Assembly (NCBI GenBank): GCA_033398695.1
Contig: CM065802.1
Location: 79,470,096-79,534,095, forward strand
DNA from: Orobanche coerulescens
Taxonomy: Eukaryota; Streptophyta; Magnoliopsida; Lamiales; Orobanchaceae
Length of the DNA: 64,000 bases
Direction: 5' to 3'
The notes beneath the pieces are model-generated. The model searched no databases, had not been told where the DNA came from, and saw nothing but the letters and a program-made list of their open reading frames with translations. Both the position numbers and the translations under genes were made by a program. The stretch's first letter is position 1. Each line of letters opens with the position of its first letter. Shown piece by piece: positions 44,390 to 56,665 of the stretch.

Positions 44390-44905
44390 AAACTTTTTTT
44401 ACATACCAATGGACTAATCTCCACCCTCCATTTTCCCTCCATCTTTATTTGATCTAATGGATGAGATTAATCCCAACAACTTAAAAAACCCACTTTCATC
44501 ATTTTTTTTCAAATATCAATATCTTTCAAACTGTTAATCGTTAAGTCAAAAAAAAAATATACCGTCGCGACGAGCATTTAATTATCTTTCTATAGACGGC
44601 CAAGTTGATATACTTTCGACAAAATTTTTTGCTTTTTTCACGCTTTTTCGTAAAAAAACGTGAAAAAAACGAAAAAAAAAATTTTGTCGAAAGTATATCA
44701 AAGTGCCCGTCTATAGAAAGATAATTAAATGCTCGTCGCGACGGTATATTTTTTTTTTGACTTAACGATTAACAGTTTAAGAGATATTTAAATTATAAAA
44801 AATGTGTGAAATATTAAATGCTTTTAATCTCAACCATTGATTTCTTTTGGGATGGATGATGGGGATGAGTCCATTGGTATGTAAGAAAAGTTTGGTATTT
44901 AATAT
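44390..44905. repeat. Foldback element with ~130-bp near-perfect internal palindrome
   Basis: Outer inverted repeats: ACATACCAATGGACT at about 44401 and its complement at about 44867, with CCAAACTTTT at the edges. Inner arms 44511-44640 and 44658-44789 match at about 93% by eye, including CCGTCGCGACGAGCATTTAA and TATCTTTCTATAGACG. They are separated by a short A-rich loop. No clear TSD. A transcript would form a long double-stranded hairpin. Confidence 0.88.
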
Positions 44906-45356
44906 AACTCTACTATATATATATATATATATGGATTGACTATGGTGGAAGAACCGTTGGTGGTGAAATTTAGAAACTAATTGCATTATTAAGTAATTTC
45001 ATTGCATATTTGTTATTATTTGTTGCATCAAGATGGTCGCTAGTATATGCAATAAATAATGCAATAAAAAATACATAAATGCATATAATTCTACTCATCT
45101 ACAGCCGTTAGATCACTAATATCAATTATTTACAAAAGTTTTTAAATTTCACAAAATAATTAGTTTTCATATAATCTATTTTCTATATATATATATAATA
45201 TATATATATATATAATATATATATATAAAAAAAAATTCCTAACAACAATTTCTACGTTTATTCTCCACTAAAGGTTTTGGCAATTGGAGTAGCTTTTTAA
45301 ATAGTTATAAGTTTGACCAAGTTAATATTCTATTAAAAGTGAAAAGTGGAATAGTA
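44906..45356. other. No gene seen; AT-rich with TA microsatellites
   Basis: (TA)n at about 44914-44932 and 45185-45228. Otherwise featureless. Confidence 0.5.
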
Positions 45357-45364
45357 GTTTAGAA

Positions 45365-46025
45365 TAGAGGTGACCGGCCCGTTGACAAGACTTGAGTGGT
45401 CCGCGTTGAGTCTTGCCGGTCCAGGACCGGCTCATTGATGAAGCGGGATTGGTCGGGCTGGACCGGAGTTGCGCGGCCGAAGTCTGCTATTCGCCCGTCC
45501 AGGGTTGTCAGTAGATTGGGTTGGATGGGATTGGGCCAGTCTCATTTATAAAAAATATTTTGAATTAAAAAAGTTTATTTGAGCGAGAAAAATTTGTTTC
45601 GAATTTCAAAAATCTATTAATATTACAACTAAAAAATTCAGGTACCAAAAAAAAAAACTAAAAAATTCCGTTTTTAATTAAAAATCAATTTAAAAAATCT
45701 GTTTTGAATTTTTAAAAAAATATATGTTGACTTTAAATTAAAAAATCAATCTATAAATTTTTGTATATTAAATTAAATGAGAAGAAAGGTGTGGGTTGGA
45801 TAGGCTGGGTTGGGCTGTGGGTCGGGCAGAATCGGACTTCGGGTTGGGCAGGTCCGCGTTGGGGGGCGGACTGAGCCTGGGCTGGGGAGTTTGGGATCGA
45901 GACCACCTGAGGTCCCGGTAGCCTGGGCTCGGGCATGGTCCGGGCTGGCTAGGGTGCCCATGAGCTTGGAAAACCTAGGCTGGACCGGGCCGGACACGAT
46001 TGACCCATCCTAGTGGTCATCTCTA
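45365..46025. mobile_element. hAT-like MITE (661 bp), GC-rich ends
   Basis: Ends TAGAGGTGACC and GGTCATCTCTA, flanked by 8-mers GTTTAGAA (45357-45364) and GTTTAGAT (46026-46033), as expected for hAT. Subterminal regions are rich in GGGCTGG/GGTCCGG words. An AT-rich core (45545-45780) separates them. The open frames over 45751-46013 are compositional. Confidence 0.82.
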
Positions 46026-46070
46026 GTTTAGATAGTGTTTTAATTAATTCATTGAGTCAGAAATTTAAGA

Positions 46071-46284
46071 TGTAATATAGTCGGTTTTATTTACACCTCT
46101 ACTAATGTAATAATTAGCTTTGTCTAACTCTAGTTATCTTTAAAACTATGTTAACATCTAAATCAAACATCTAACAATGTAATATAGTTTATTTTATTTA
46201 CACCTCTACTAATGTAATAATTAGCTTTGTCTAACTCTAGTTATCTTTAAAACTATGTTAACATCTAAATCAATAATCTAACAA
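46071..46284. repeat. Two 107-bp tandem copies
   Basis: 46071-46177 and 46178-46284 start with TGTAATATAG and are almost identical, differing at a handful of sites (for example TCGGTTTT versus TTTATTTT). This is a recent duplication of non-coding DNA directly after the MITE. Confidence 0.93.
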
Positions 46285-47468
46285 TTAGTACAACGAACCG
46301 CTACAGCAACAATTAATAAGTAGCAACAACTATTTATTACCGAACAAGCCCTACGTGTGGGGTTAAGAGACCACAACTGTTTTATTCTATGAACAAACCC
46401 TACCTGAGAGGCTAGCAACTCAATCCTGAATACTACTAGCATTAGATCAAAATGTATGTTTGAATCGATTCAGATTGTACCAAAGAAAAGTTCATGTTCT
46501 GATTGTTATTTCACTTTTATCATTGGAATGGAAGACTTGGCCATTAAGTTTGTTTATAGGTAATAAGCCACAGCATGTAAGTAATTATCTTTTGGTAGAG
46601 AAATTAATCTGATAATTATCATGGTTGTAATAAGATTAATGCTCCCTTCGTCTTTTAAATTTATCTTTCAGAATTCCGACAACGAATTTTAATGAAAGAA
46701 GTTGTTGAGTGTATTGTGGAGTATACTGTGAATAGAAAGGAATCCTATAGTATATTGTTATTCATAAATGACATATAAATAATTTTGAGGAACGTATCAA
46801 AAAGAAAAAATAAGAACAAATTTAGAGGACGGAAGAAGGATATGCTAATTACGTATAAAGACTTTAACTCATTAGATGGCAATGTGGCATGTGATCAATG
46901 CAATGGGTAGTCCGAATGTTCAATATAAATCTTTGATGCCGGAACAATTAAGTTATTAAGAGCGATCAAAGCAACTAAAAGAAAATTTATACTTTCTCGC
47001 TTGAAGTGGTTCGTTTGACTTTTTTCTGGTCAAAGTGTTATTATTCATAATTTAGTTAATCAAAAAAATTATAAAATCTTATATTTTAAAATATACATTT
47101 CATGATAAATCTATTTCAATCAACCATTTGACTCTCTTTATGTTCCCATCAATTAATAACACCGTTAGTCTCGGATCTAGTTTTAATGTTTTCGAATTAT
47201 AAGTAGCTAAATAATTTTTATCTTGTATTTTGTTTATTTTTGTGATAAAATATTTTGATAATCATTCGGTCACTAAGATGTGGAGATTCAAAATCACCTT
47301 GACTACTACTAGAGGGAATATACAAATGTCACGGCTATCACCATAATTAGAAATATACTCTCGATAGTGATTAGATAAGTAATTTTTGGTATTTTGAACG
47401 TAAATGCTAGATATCATACTGTTACTACGTTCTAATCTTTGACTGAAATAAATTATTGCAACAAAGTG
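46285..47468. other. No gene seen; intergenic
   Basis: AT-rich with no repeat or domain. It ends in TAAAT (47469-47473), the target site of Copia D. Confidence 0.5.
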
Positions 47469-47473
47469 TAAAT

Positions 47474-47710
47474 TGTTCCGAGAATTATTATTCCCGTGAT
47501 GTGTCTTACTTAATATTGGTTGTACATACATAGATGAAAGGTTCTAGATCCTTCTAGAGGTAGTATGATCCTATTAGATGTCTTACCTTATCTAGGAATC
47601 CTATGTGTGGAAGAACTCTCATTGTAATGCCTATATAAATGCCCCTCTATCAGTGTTATGAATACAATTGATTGACTCTATTTACAGTCTTTTTACTTTC
47701 TCCTGAAACA
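47474..47710 (+). repeat. 5' LTR of Copia D
   Basis: TGTTCCGAG to CTCCTGAAACA, 237 bp, with CCTATATAAATG as TATA box near 47630. Carries a 4-bp ACAT insertion relative to the 3' LTR. Confidence 0.9.
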
Positions 47711-47723
47711 CGTTATCAGCACG
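47711..47723 (+). other. Copia D primer-binding site
   Basis: CGTTATCAGCACG directly after the LTR end GAAACA. Identical to the sites of A and E although the LTR sequence differs. Confidence 0.8.
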
Positions 47724-47928
47724 TAATCTACCACTGAGACCGAGAAAAATCGTCCAAAAATTAGAAAAAACCGAAAAAAAAAAAATCGGAAAACACTAGC
47801 AGCAGATCCGCCGCCGCCACCGACCAGAAATCCTCCCAGAAGGGGTCATCTTCCCCCGCGCAGATCGGCTCCTGTTCGTTTTTCGCCTTCTGCAAACCCG
47901 CGCACCCGTCGTTTTTCCTCCACTCCTT

Positions 47929-48123
47929 GTCCAAACTTTTACCTTGACACAGTTCAGATTCTGTCTCGAAGATGATTGTCCAAAGGAGGATGAGGATCCT
48001 CTATCACCGGAAAGTGTCCGAAAACTGGCACAGCATTTACCATATTCAAAGCAGCTGCTTTGTTACATACCTAAAGAATTAATGAATACAGAAAATTCTC
48101 CTCTCGCTTTGCCTAATGGATAA
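47929..48123 (+). pseudogene. Probable captured host exon in the Copia D leader
   Basis: A 64-codon open stretch ending in TAA (48121-48123), preceded by a pyrimidine-rich tract and an acceptor-like GACACAG at 47945-47951. The encoded FRFCLEDDCPKEDED, PESVRKLAQHL and SKQLLCYIPKELMN looks like ordinary soluble plant protein, acidic then helical, not gag. It sits between the primer-binding site and the gag remnant, and the surrounding leader is GC-rich and non-coding. I do not recognise the parent gene. It could also be a chance frame, but residue composition and its sharp borders argue against that. Confidence 0.45.
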
Positions 48124-48800
48124 TGTCTACATCACTAAGCACGTAGCTCAAAGAAAAAAAAAATCGGCCAGCCCAGTCGCCGCCGCCACCGGTCTGCTCC
48201 AGCCCAGCCAAGTCCGACTCGGTTCAGAACCTTGGACCAAAAACCAGATCGGATTCCTCCATCCCGTTCGCGCCCGCTGTTGATCGACCCGACTCGGCAG
48301 CTGCAACAAATCAGATTTTTTTTTACCCTCTCAACCATGTAGCAAGAACTACAAATTTAAACCGTGAAGATCTGATTCGGAACAATATTTCTCGATGAAA
48401 CTGTACTCGAAAAAAAAACGAGAGACGAGAATTTCTGCGCGTAAATTTTCTGCACAGCGCAGTCGTACTAAAAACATGTTTCCCGATTCGTTAACCATCG
48501 GATCGTGTGAAATTTTGACAGCAACTTTCCAACACAAATATCTGTATATTCAACGGTGGAGATCGGATTCTGAGTAATATTGATTACTGAATCTGCCGCC
48601 GAACAAAAGCAGATTTTTACGTGGAAATTTGGAGATCCGACCTCATCCAATACCGAACTGCTGCATTGCCGCGCTCAAGTCCTTTTTCGGCCGATTATCG
48701 AGCCCAGTAGCCCTTTCCGGGCGTTTCTCAACTCTCCATCTTTTCCTAATTAATGATTCATTTGTTCATTGATTTATATACTTATGAATCTTACCATGTT
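48124..48800 (+). other. Copia D untranslated leader
   Basis: A GC-rich stretch (48160-48310, CCGCCGCCACC and CCCAGCC words) then AT-richer DNA with a repeated GATC-GATTC-rich motif at about 48368 and 48562. No convincing coding frame. Confidence 0.5.
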
Positions 48801-51800
48801 TATGTTTTACGTGAATATAGGAAAATATGTTGCTCATGATGATGTGCAAATATGGAGAGAAGCCATATTTATTATCCCGTTCAAGGATCAAAGTAAATAT
48901 GGAACCGAATACCACGAAAATATGTTGCTCATATGGAGAGAAGCTCCCGTTCAATGATCAAAGCAAATATGGAACCAAGTACCCGTAAGACTTTATTAAA
49001 GTTCCCGTTTTTCAATTCCTCTCTTTTGGGAATTTTTTTTGGGGGAATTGGGTATTTGGGTTCTTTATCTCCCACGCTACTTTGCGGTGGATGAGACTAT
49101 GAGAGGTGGTATCACTCTCATATGTCGAAGTAAACTGTGTGACGGTTTTGGGGGAGTCACGGGTAATTGTTGAAAGTCGATATTTGTGGTTGTTGCATAC
49201 ACCACGTTTTGGATGCGATTTGACGTCGACGTTTTGTCGATTTTAAACCAACAATTGAAAAAAATGAACATTGTCGGTAACGGTTAAGTTATGACTTGTT
49301 CATGATTAGTCACGAATTTGTGACGTACAAATGGGACAAACATCGATTACGACGGATATGTCGTGGTTAAAATCGATTTGTGATGGATTTGTCACGATGA
49401 ATTGAGCGACCACCACGTTGGTCTTGACCCAATCCCATACTTGGAAAACTCCATCTTTCATCCTATTAAAATAAAATATTGCATGTGGGTGTAGGCATGC
49501 ACCGTCTCCTTGCAATAAGATATATGAAAGAATGTACGAGTAATTCTCAGGAATTTTAACATGTAAAGCAATGGCATATTGCGGTAAATACATGAATTCG
49601 TTGACCTCGATTATAGTTCGTATGACTATAGGTCCGAATATTTTTCCGAGTATTTGTAAAGGCATGTGCCTTATACATTTGACTATGTTTAGTCAATCTT
49701 ATTGGATGGTCAAGACGAGTTGGTTATGGTATATTTATTATGTCTCATGGTTCAAAATGCTTAATATTGATGCACCGCGTTGTATCCATATAACATGGCT
49801 ATTATGACGTATACTTGCAAATTGAGAATTAAAATACTTGGTTGATTTGATACACTTTAGTGGATTTTGTCTACACTTTGATCATGACTAGGCGCATCAT
49901 CCTTGGTATTTGTTTATGCTTTGAAAGTTCAAACGAAATTAGTGGTTTTTAAACAGTCTTAGCCGTACCGACACTCCTACTTTCTCTGCAAGTCTACCAA
50001 GTTGGAGTTACCGAAAGGATCATTAGTCGAGATAAGAAATTGAGCACCCTGCTGCGTTTCAACGCACATATGGCTGTCACTGCCATGTTTTTGCATCAAC
50101 ACTTATGTCATTGGGTATGGTCTCAACCTTGTTTTCTCACTAAACTTGGGAAATACTAAACAGCCAATTAAAACATGAAATGTGATCTGAGTTTAATGAT
50201 CCGTGTGGTGCAGAATATATGGATAGAAAGATACGGAAGTCTAGTTTCCAGGACATCTGACCGTTCGTCCATATCCTTCCTAACAAGGGAGTTATTGCTG
50301 TTTTAGTGAACAAATGTCAAGCTGCGTGGAATTTTATTTCTAGCAATTGTGCTAACTTTTGTCCCAACCAACTTGGTTCCCATCTTGAATTTTCAAGTGG
50401 TCTTATGAAACATGTTTTTCAACCTCTTTTTGGCCGAATTTTCCATAGATGATGCAGTTTTTGGTATGCGTTGTACGCTAAAATATCATCTTTCAAATGT
50501 TGAAAAACAGTTTCCTTGGGGAAGCCCAAAATACGCGCCCTTATAAGAAGGTCGAGCGTGTGCATGGTAGTGTTACACCATGCTTGTGTCGTAATTTTGC
50601 CCCTTAGGCATATAATCTTGCCATGTTATGCACTCAATATGATAGATCATTTTGATCGTATCTGGTATAAAATCTCCATGTTGTTAGAGTGTTCGCTATG
50701 CTCATATTTGTAAAATTTTGCAAGCGAAATTGAGTGCGTATTAATCTATTTTCAAGGAACACGATATTTTTGGATTTCTGTTTATAATTTCTATTGTGAC
50801 TATGATGAATAGGTCATCACAATCAATGAGTGGAATAATGCTCAAGTTGTTGAATGCCGAATGGCATTTTCTAGTCACATATGTTCCGTAACAATTGAAC
50901 CATGTTATGACTTGATGATATATATGCCAAAGTGTATCACTCATAGCATCTCATTGTGATTTGTGAGAAATAAAATCTTATCCATCACTTGTATTGGATA
51001 TGTGAATATAAAAATATTCATGAGTCAATATGGTCCGGCTTGCATCAGTTTTTGTAACCAGAAGATGTATTGGGATATCGACACATTTAGGCTTTAATAG
51101 TCCGGAGTTTGGACAGTGTGATGATCCATATACTACGGTATTGTCATGGACATCATTTTCGTTGAACAAAAAAACTAGTTGGATCAAAGACACCAAAGTA
51201 TGTTGGTGGAGTCGTGAGCAGAGCTCATGACCGATGATGATATTTATGTCATTCGCGTCTTGTTTTCATAAACATGTGTGACGCCAAAGACCCCTCCAAT
51301 GATCCTTCTTAGCCATGTTCATTGATTTAAGCCTATTCTTTGTCACGATTAAAAGATGACACCCTCCTATGCTAAAGAGAATAATGTAGCGACTCGCATA
51401 AGCATGGTGCTGAGTCCTCCCTTTTTACCGAGTCCTTATACATACATGATCGTAAGTATTAGCCTGGGTGGCTTATGATGCTATGATGGTGTTCACAAAT
51501 GGTCGTACTCAAGTGATAACATTTATATGTTATGTTGTTCCTTTGACAATGATTGATAAGTTGATGAAACCTGAGTTTATGGTTGTCCAACTTGCGGACC
51601 AGTCATTGTAAAGGTCGGTTAACCCACTTTTAGACTAAGTCTTCAAGTGAAATTTTAACGAGTACTTCCTAACATCCAAGGCTACCTTCTCACAAATGCC
51701 ATTTGGAGGCTTGGAAGGAGGTGATCCACTTAAATGAAGTTTTCACATACCACCAGCCGTCCCAACAACCAGTTCGATGTCATTTCGATCGGTTTTTGAC

Positions 51801-53990
51801 CACAAGGTTGATGGTTTTGGAATCCTAAACATCCGTTTATACATGCTCACGAAATTTTGAGGTGTTTGGGGCTAGTGAAGGGAGTGAACTCTTCAAGAAA
51901 GCACTAGAGGTTCGATAAAACCAATGGTCTATCATCGGTTCAATCGTTTCTTCATGTTCGATCCCGGTGGTGCATGGTGGCGGTTTTGTTGGATTCTCAA
52001 GACCAGTAGCTACGGCTATGTAGCATAGGTCAACATGTCATATTCACCTATACGTATCATCATTCAAATGCTTATTTACGGGTGTAACCATATGCATTTT
52101 GTTAACTGGATTGTGTTAACAATGAAAACCTTTATCGTCCACATGTTCATGTGCCAAAGTGCGTCACCACAATGCATTATGACGGGTTACAAATGATGAA
52201 TATGACATGCGCTTTCACTCATAGTCCTTTTAAAATATACCTTAGCAGACGATCTCGTAAGTCACTTTGATGAGCCAGTCTTCCCGTCGTTAGGGGGAGA
52301 TGCGAACGATCATGTTCGAGTAGAACGACTTGGAATTGTCGTAGTTTGTCCCTACTGTGTCTCACCAAGCTCCCTAAAGTGACGAGATTAAATACATGCT
52401 GCAAATATGTATGCAAGGATTGTGTCCGGTCATGGACGTTCGTCACCTATAAAAGGTGATATGGTAACACCACAAATTGTGGTAGATGGTGTTACTAGGC
52501 CGTGGATCTCATAGAGTATTGGGATGCCACTTGGTTCGATAAATACTCTCGCTAAGAATGTATGCGAGTTTGGTACATGAAACTTGATCATCTGATCAAA
52601 TGAACTCAGCCGTCTCATGTGATTCTGGATTATAGTTATTATTGGGGGACGCCTCAATGAATGCCAATCCATAAAGAGTACTCTGTGAATAAAGATGGTA
52701 CATGAGGACGTGGAATGTGAGTTTAATCAAACCATACTTCGTTGAAAATCTACAACGTTGTAGCCTTGGCCTAAAATGGAAATATATGTGACTCCAATAT
52801 GAACAAAGTGATAGCCCTTTGTTGAAGTGGTGCTGACACTCCAAAGATAAGATCTATCCGTATACTTTGTCAAAGCGAGTGAGAGAAGGAGTTAAACTCA
52901 CCTCATGGCGCGAGGTTTCTCATGAACGCACTGGAATCGACTACGATGACACGAAACTTAGTTGTGCTATCGTAATGGATGTTATAGCATTCACTATCTT
53001 TTCAGTTAGATAGTTTCCCAAAAACTGACGTGCAACTTGTGGTTAAATCTTATCTTAGTGGGGAACTAAGTTAAGTGATGGAAGGATCTTGTGGTGGATC
53101 AGACTCAAATCAAGTGGCTCCTGACCACGGAGCGCGTCGACAAGTGAATGTCGGGAACGCATACTAAGTATATACTTGATTTAGAAGAGATATGAAGCTT
53201 TTGCGTGTAAAACTAAGGGTTTATAGTGATGTACTCTTGTGAGACTAAGAGATTCCGCTAAATCCAAAGTTAAGAATGAAAGGATCTTGGGGACACTTGA
53301 TGATGCGTATTCATCAATCGGTTTAAGGCAATCTAAGGGACGGTTTCCCTAAGAGATGATACAGTAATGCCTATATGATTCCCAATGATTAGTCGAAGTC
53401 ATCATAAGACTTGGCTCACTTAAGTGATGATGCAGTCTTAAGAGAAAAGTACGGTATTATGTACTCATGTTTGACTCGATGTACTCATTCGTAATAATCC
53501 GGTAAAGCCACTGTGATGATGGCCTATGATGCGCTCACGCAATGTTTGTGATTGACAAGAAGCTTGAAGCTCGCTCTATCTCGATAAAAAAGGACACTTG
53601 AAAACTGATACCCGAATCTGCCCAGAATGTGTTGGTCTATCTCCCATATGACCCACAGGGCAGCTCACTTGATGGAAAATGGTGAAATTGGTGCCATTGG
53701 AAAGGTTTGTGTCTACTTTCCAAGGAAACCAACCATTTGATCACATCCATTATGTTGAGTGACATATGACTATTGTTGCAAAGTAGGACATGATATGTCC
53801 GGTAATTTGCTAAGTCAACTTCGATAGATCTTTGTGATCTGCTCAGGTCGATCTAGGTTACGTACTGTATGTGAATGAAAAGCTATGGGTGTCTAGTTTT
53901 CATAAGTTCTTATAGTTTCGTTAATGCCTATTGAATCGAAGAAGTTATGACTGATTTAGTGCATGGAGGTCAAGACTTTAAAAAACTTGA
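48801..53990 (+). pseudogene. Copia D gag-pol relic
   Basis: Recognisable only in scraps. A near 60-bp duplication (ATATGGAGAGAAGC and ATCAAAG-AAATATGGAACC at about 48850 and 48930) lies in the gag area. A GAG-pre-integrase trace WDIDTFRL sits at about 51069-51093. An integrase-end trace (AGTCTTCCCGTCGTTAGGGGGAG, 52277-52299) parallels Copia E at 24484. DNA at 53060-53160 resembles the RT segment with TCAAGTGGCTCC-GACCACGGAGCGC. Stops and indels are everywhere. Colinearity with E supports the identification. Confidence 0.6.
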
Positions 53991-54019
53991 TAAGTCTTTA
54001 GCGACTCTGCACTTTGGAT

Positions 54020-54420
54020 GTGTCGCGCTCTTTTTGTCCTTAGACCAAGGTTTGTTTTTTTCCCATTGGGTTTTCACTTGGTAAGGTTTTTAACGAGGCG
54101 ACCTATGAGAACATCCATATAATGATGCGTTGTACTTCTGTTCAACTTAGACCAATAGGTATTTTTCCCACTGGGTTTTTCCTTGGTATAGTTGTGAGGG
54201 CAACTTGGCATCTGACTCCTATGATTTGAGGTACTCATCAGGGTGAGTCATTATGTATACATCAGGGGGAGTATACATGACATGTTATATTGGTGCGTTG
54301 TAATCTTTTCCTCATCAAGCCTTTGTTTTTCCCATGGGGTTTTGTTTTGGCTTGGAATAGATTTTTACGAAGGCAACATCTTCTGCACCATTGTTGTATT
54401 AGTGCTCGACACAGGGGGAG
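54020..54420 (+). repeat. Threefold 3' module and polypurine tracts (Copia D)
   Basis: Copies of the CCCATTGGGTTTT / AAGGTTTTTAACGAGGCGAC module start near 54026, 54130 and 54300. AGGGGGAG tracts occur at about 54263 and 54412; the second abuts the 3' LTR. Confidence 0.82.
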
Positions 54421-54653
54421 TATTCTGGAAATTATTATTCCCGTGATGTGTCTTACCTAATACTGGTTATACATAGATGAAAGGTTCTAGATCCTTCTAG
54501 AGGTAGTAGGATCCTATTAGATGTCTTACCTTATTTAGGAATCCTATGTATGGAATGACTCTCATTATAATGCCTATATAAAGGCCCCTCTATCAGTGTT
54601 ATGAATACAATTGATTGACTCTATTTACAGTCTTTTTACTTTCTCCTGAAACA
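54421..54653 (+). repeat. 3' LTR of Copia D
   Basis: Starts TATTCTGG (TG start decayed), ends CTCCTGAAACA, 233 bp, followed by TSD TAAAT. Confidence 0.9.
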
Positions 54654-54658
54654 TAAAT

Positions 54659-55825
54659 AAATTTCCTAAATTTTCTTCTCTAGCAGCATAATCTAAAAGT
54701 TCATCAATTAAAAAAAATTAGGAATGTAGAAAAAATATTTCAACCATTTTTACATTTTGAAAATCATTTTGTCTATTATGAACTATTAGCTACAACCTTC
54801 AACCAGAATCTAACCATTTTACAATGTTAGGTTGAACCGGACTAATGAACAGATTTACATTGGTAGGCGATGAATATGTTTCTTAAAAATTCAATTTAAT
54901 GTTTGAAAGTGAACCCGGAAAGGAGAAATTATTTACATGGCTTCATAAAGTGGTCCGTGAATTGCATATACTCCTTTCGTGCGTCTGAAATACAACATTT
55001 GAGTTGTCTAAAGAGATTAATTAAATATGATGAATGAGTAATTTATGTAAATATTGATTGTGAATGTGTATTGCAAAATTGGACCGGATTATGGGCCTAA
55101 AAGTCGACTGCATCACGCCCACACATTCTAGGGGTCATATCTATTTGTCTATTCATGTATGTAGGATTTCAAGGACCTCAACTCATATCATATATAATAA
55201 ACATAACTTACGAGTCCTTAAAAACAGCCACACAATTAAATTCGAGGGCAACCCTTAATCCAAAGTTTTCTATATAATAATTGGAGACCTCTTTTAATTT
55301 CTTTATTTCTGTTTTTCACTTGAGTTCTGTTTTTCCTCTTGAACTGAAGATTTTAAGGATTGAAGAGTATTTATTTAACTAATTTCACAAGTTTCTTTTC
55401 TCATTAATATTTTTCACTTAGTTAATTCAAGTTTAATATAAATTTAGGCTAGAGTTAGGAATTAAGATTGAACAAATTGATTATGCAAATTTAACTACTT
55501 TTTTTTGCTTCTAAATATGCAAGATGAGTAATATTTAAGTGAATATTTGAAATACCTTCAATCTTATTATTTGACATTTTGATATTTTTTATTTTTATTC
55601 TCGAAAATCTTTACGGAAATAAAATAAACTAGCACACATTAAAAATCGTGGGCCCGAGAATCTCATGTTCGGCCTTAGTACGGAGAATACTAAAAAATAA
55701 AAAATATTAATAATAAAGAAATAATAAATATTATATAATGTGATTGTGGCTATTTGATCGGATTTGGTATATATGGTTAATAAAATATTACAAAAGGCTA
55801 ATTTTTGGTGAAATATTGATGGAAG
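54659..55825. other. No gene seen; AT-rich intergenic
   Basis: No ORF with recognisable motifs, no tandem repeat, no element ends. Confidence 0.5.
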
Positions 55826-56144
55826 TATTGTAGTAGTAAAAGTAAACAAGACAAGAATCAGGACAAAAGAAGATGTATATTCCCATTCATAGGGTCCCTT
55901 TAAATAGGGAGAGATTACATATTATGGAACATTCTAACAGGCCTAGCCCTATACTAATTGGGAGAGGCCCAATAACCTGTAGATTAAGGCACACACTGTG
56001 TATTTACTTTAACACTCCCCCTTGTGCCGAGTCTCCAACGCATGTCAAGTTGCCTCATTAAAACCTCATCAAGCAAAAACCACATGGGAAAAATGCCTTG
56101 ATCGTAGGAAAAAGAGTACAACACCCAGACATTTAGGTTACGCT
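55826..56144 (-). mobile_element. Copia element F, 3' LTR and 3' UTR fragment
   Basis: Minus strand: a 189-bp LTR (55826-56014) starts TGTTAAAGTAAATAC and has a CTATTTAAAGGG box, related to the E LTR. It is preceded by polypurine tract AAGGGGGAG (56015-56023) and one copy of the CCCATGTGGTTTTT / TTTTAATGAGGCAAC module (56050-56120). It is cut off at 56144 by gypsy element G; the rest would lie beyond the right edge of the window. Confidence 0.82.
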
Positions 56145-56285
56145 TGTAATGCCCGGATAATTATTGTGTATTTATCTTGTAAGATTCAACTTTGTGATGT
56201 TATTATTCAGAGGTTGGTTTTCCGTATTTTCGTATCCTTACGTTTTGGTATCTCCAGCATTCTGCATGCATGGTTCTGCACGTGT

Positions 56286-56665
56286 TAACATACGCTATCA
56301 GGCGTCCATAACGTACGCTAAGACTGCAGTATTACGTACGTTATCTGATGTTGTTAACTTATGTAAGCTAAGTCAACTTACGATCGGATAAGGGTCGGCG
56401 TGTAGGGGCCAAGGAAGGGGCCGGGGAAGATTCGTATGATTTCCGCGTGAACCTGGACATAGGCGTTACGTACGCTATGGTTCATGTTTTATGTACGCTA
56501 AGGACATGGATATTACGTACGTAAAACCCTTGTGATTACGTACGTAAGGAAATGGCGAAATCAGGCCAGTGAATTCTGGTCAGACGATTACGTACGCTAA
56601 GGCTAGGGTATAACGTACGTTAAGTTTGTTACGTACGTAAGGTTAATTGCATAACGTACATAATG
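56286..56665 (+). promoter_or_regulatory. Array of about 12 ACGTACG(T) palindromes upstream of the LTR TATA box
   Basis: Units of the form (A/G)TTACGTACG(T/C)TAAG, in both orientations, spaced about 20-60 bp and ending about 10 bp before TATTTATA (56676). ACGT is the core bound by plant bZIP factors (TACGTA = A-box type). The 3' LTR repeats the array at 63437-63816. Several units have lost CpGs by transition. Confidence 0.7.

Larger units (their letters stand above)
47474..54653 (+). mobile_element. Copia element D, complete ends, heavily decayed
   Basis: LTRs 47474-47710 and 54421-54653, primer-binding site 47711-47723, polypurine tract ACAGGGGGAG (54411-54420), perfect TSD TAAAT (47469-47473, 54654-54658). 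About 7.2 kb. The LTRs differ at roughly 14 sites plus a 4-bp indel (about 94% identity), so it is older than E. The interior has no frame above about 80 codons apart from a likely captured exon near the 5' end. LTR sequence is close to Copia C. Confidence 0.92.

Noticed and set aside
45751..46013. Proline/glycine-rich ORFs on both strands
   Set aside because: They cover the GC-rich subterminal repeats of a hAT-like MITE.
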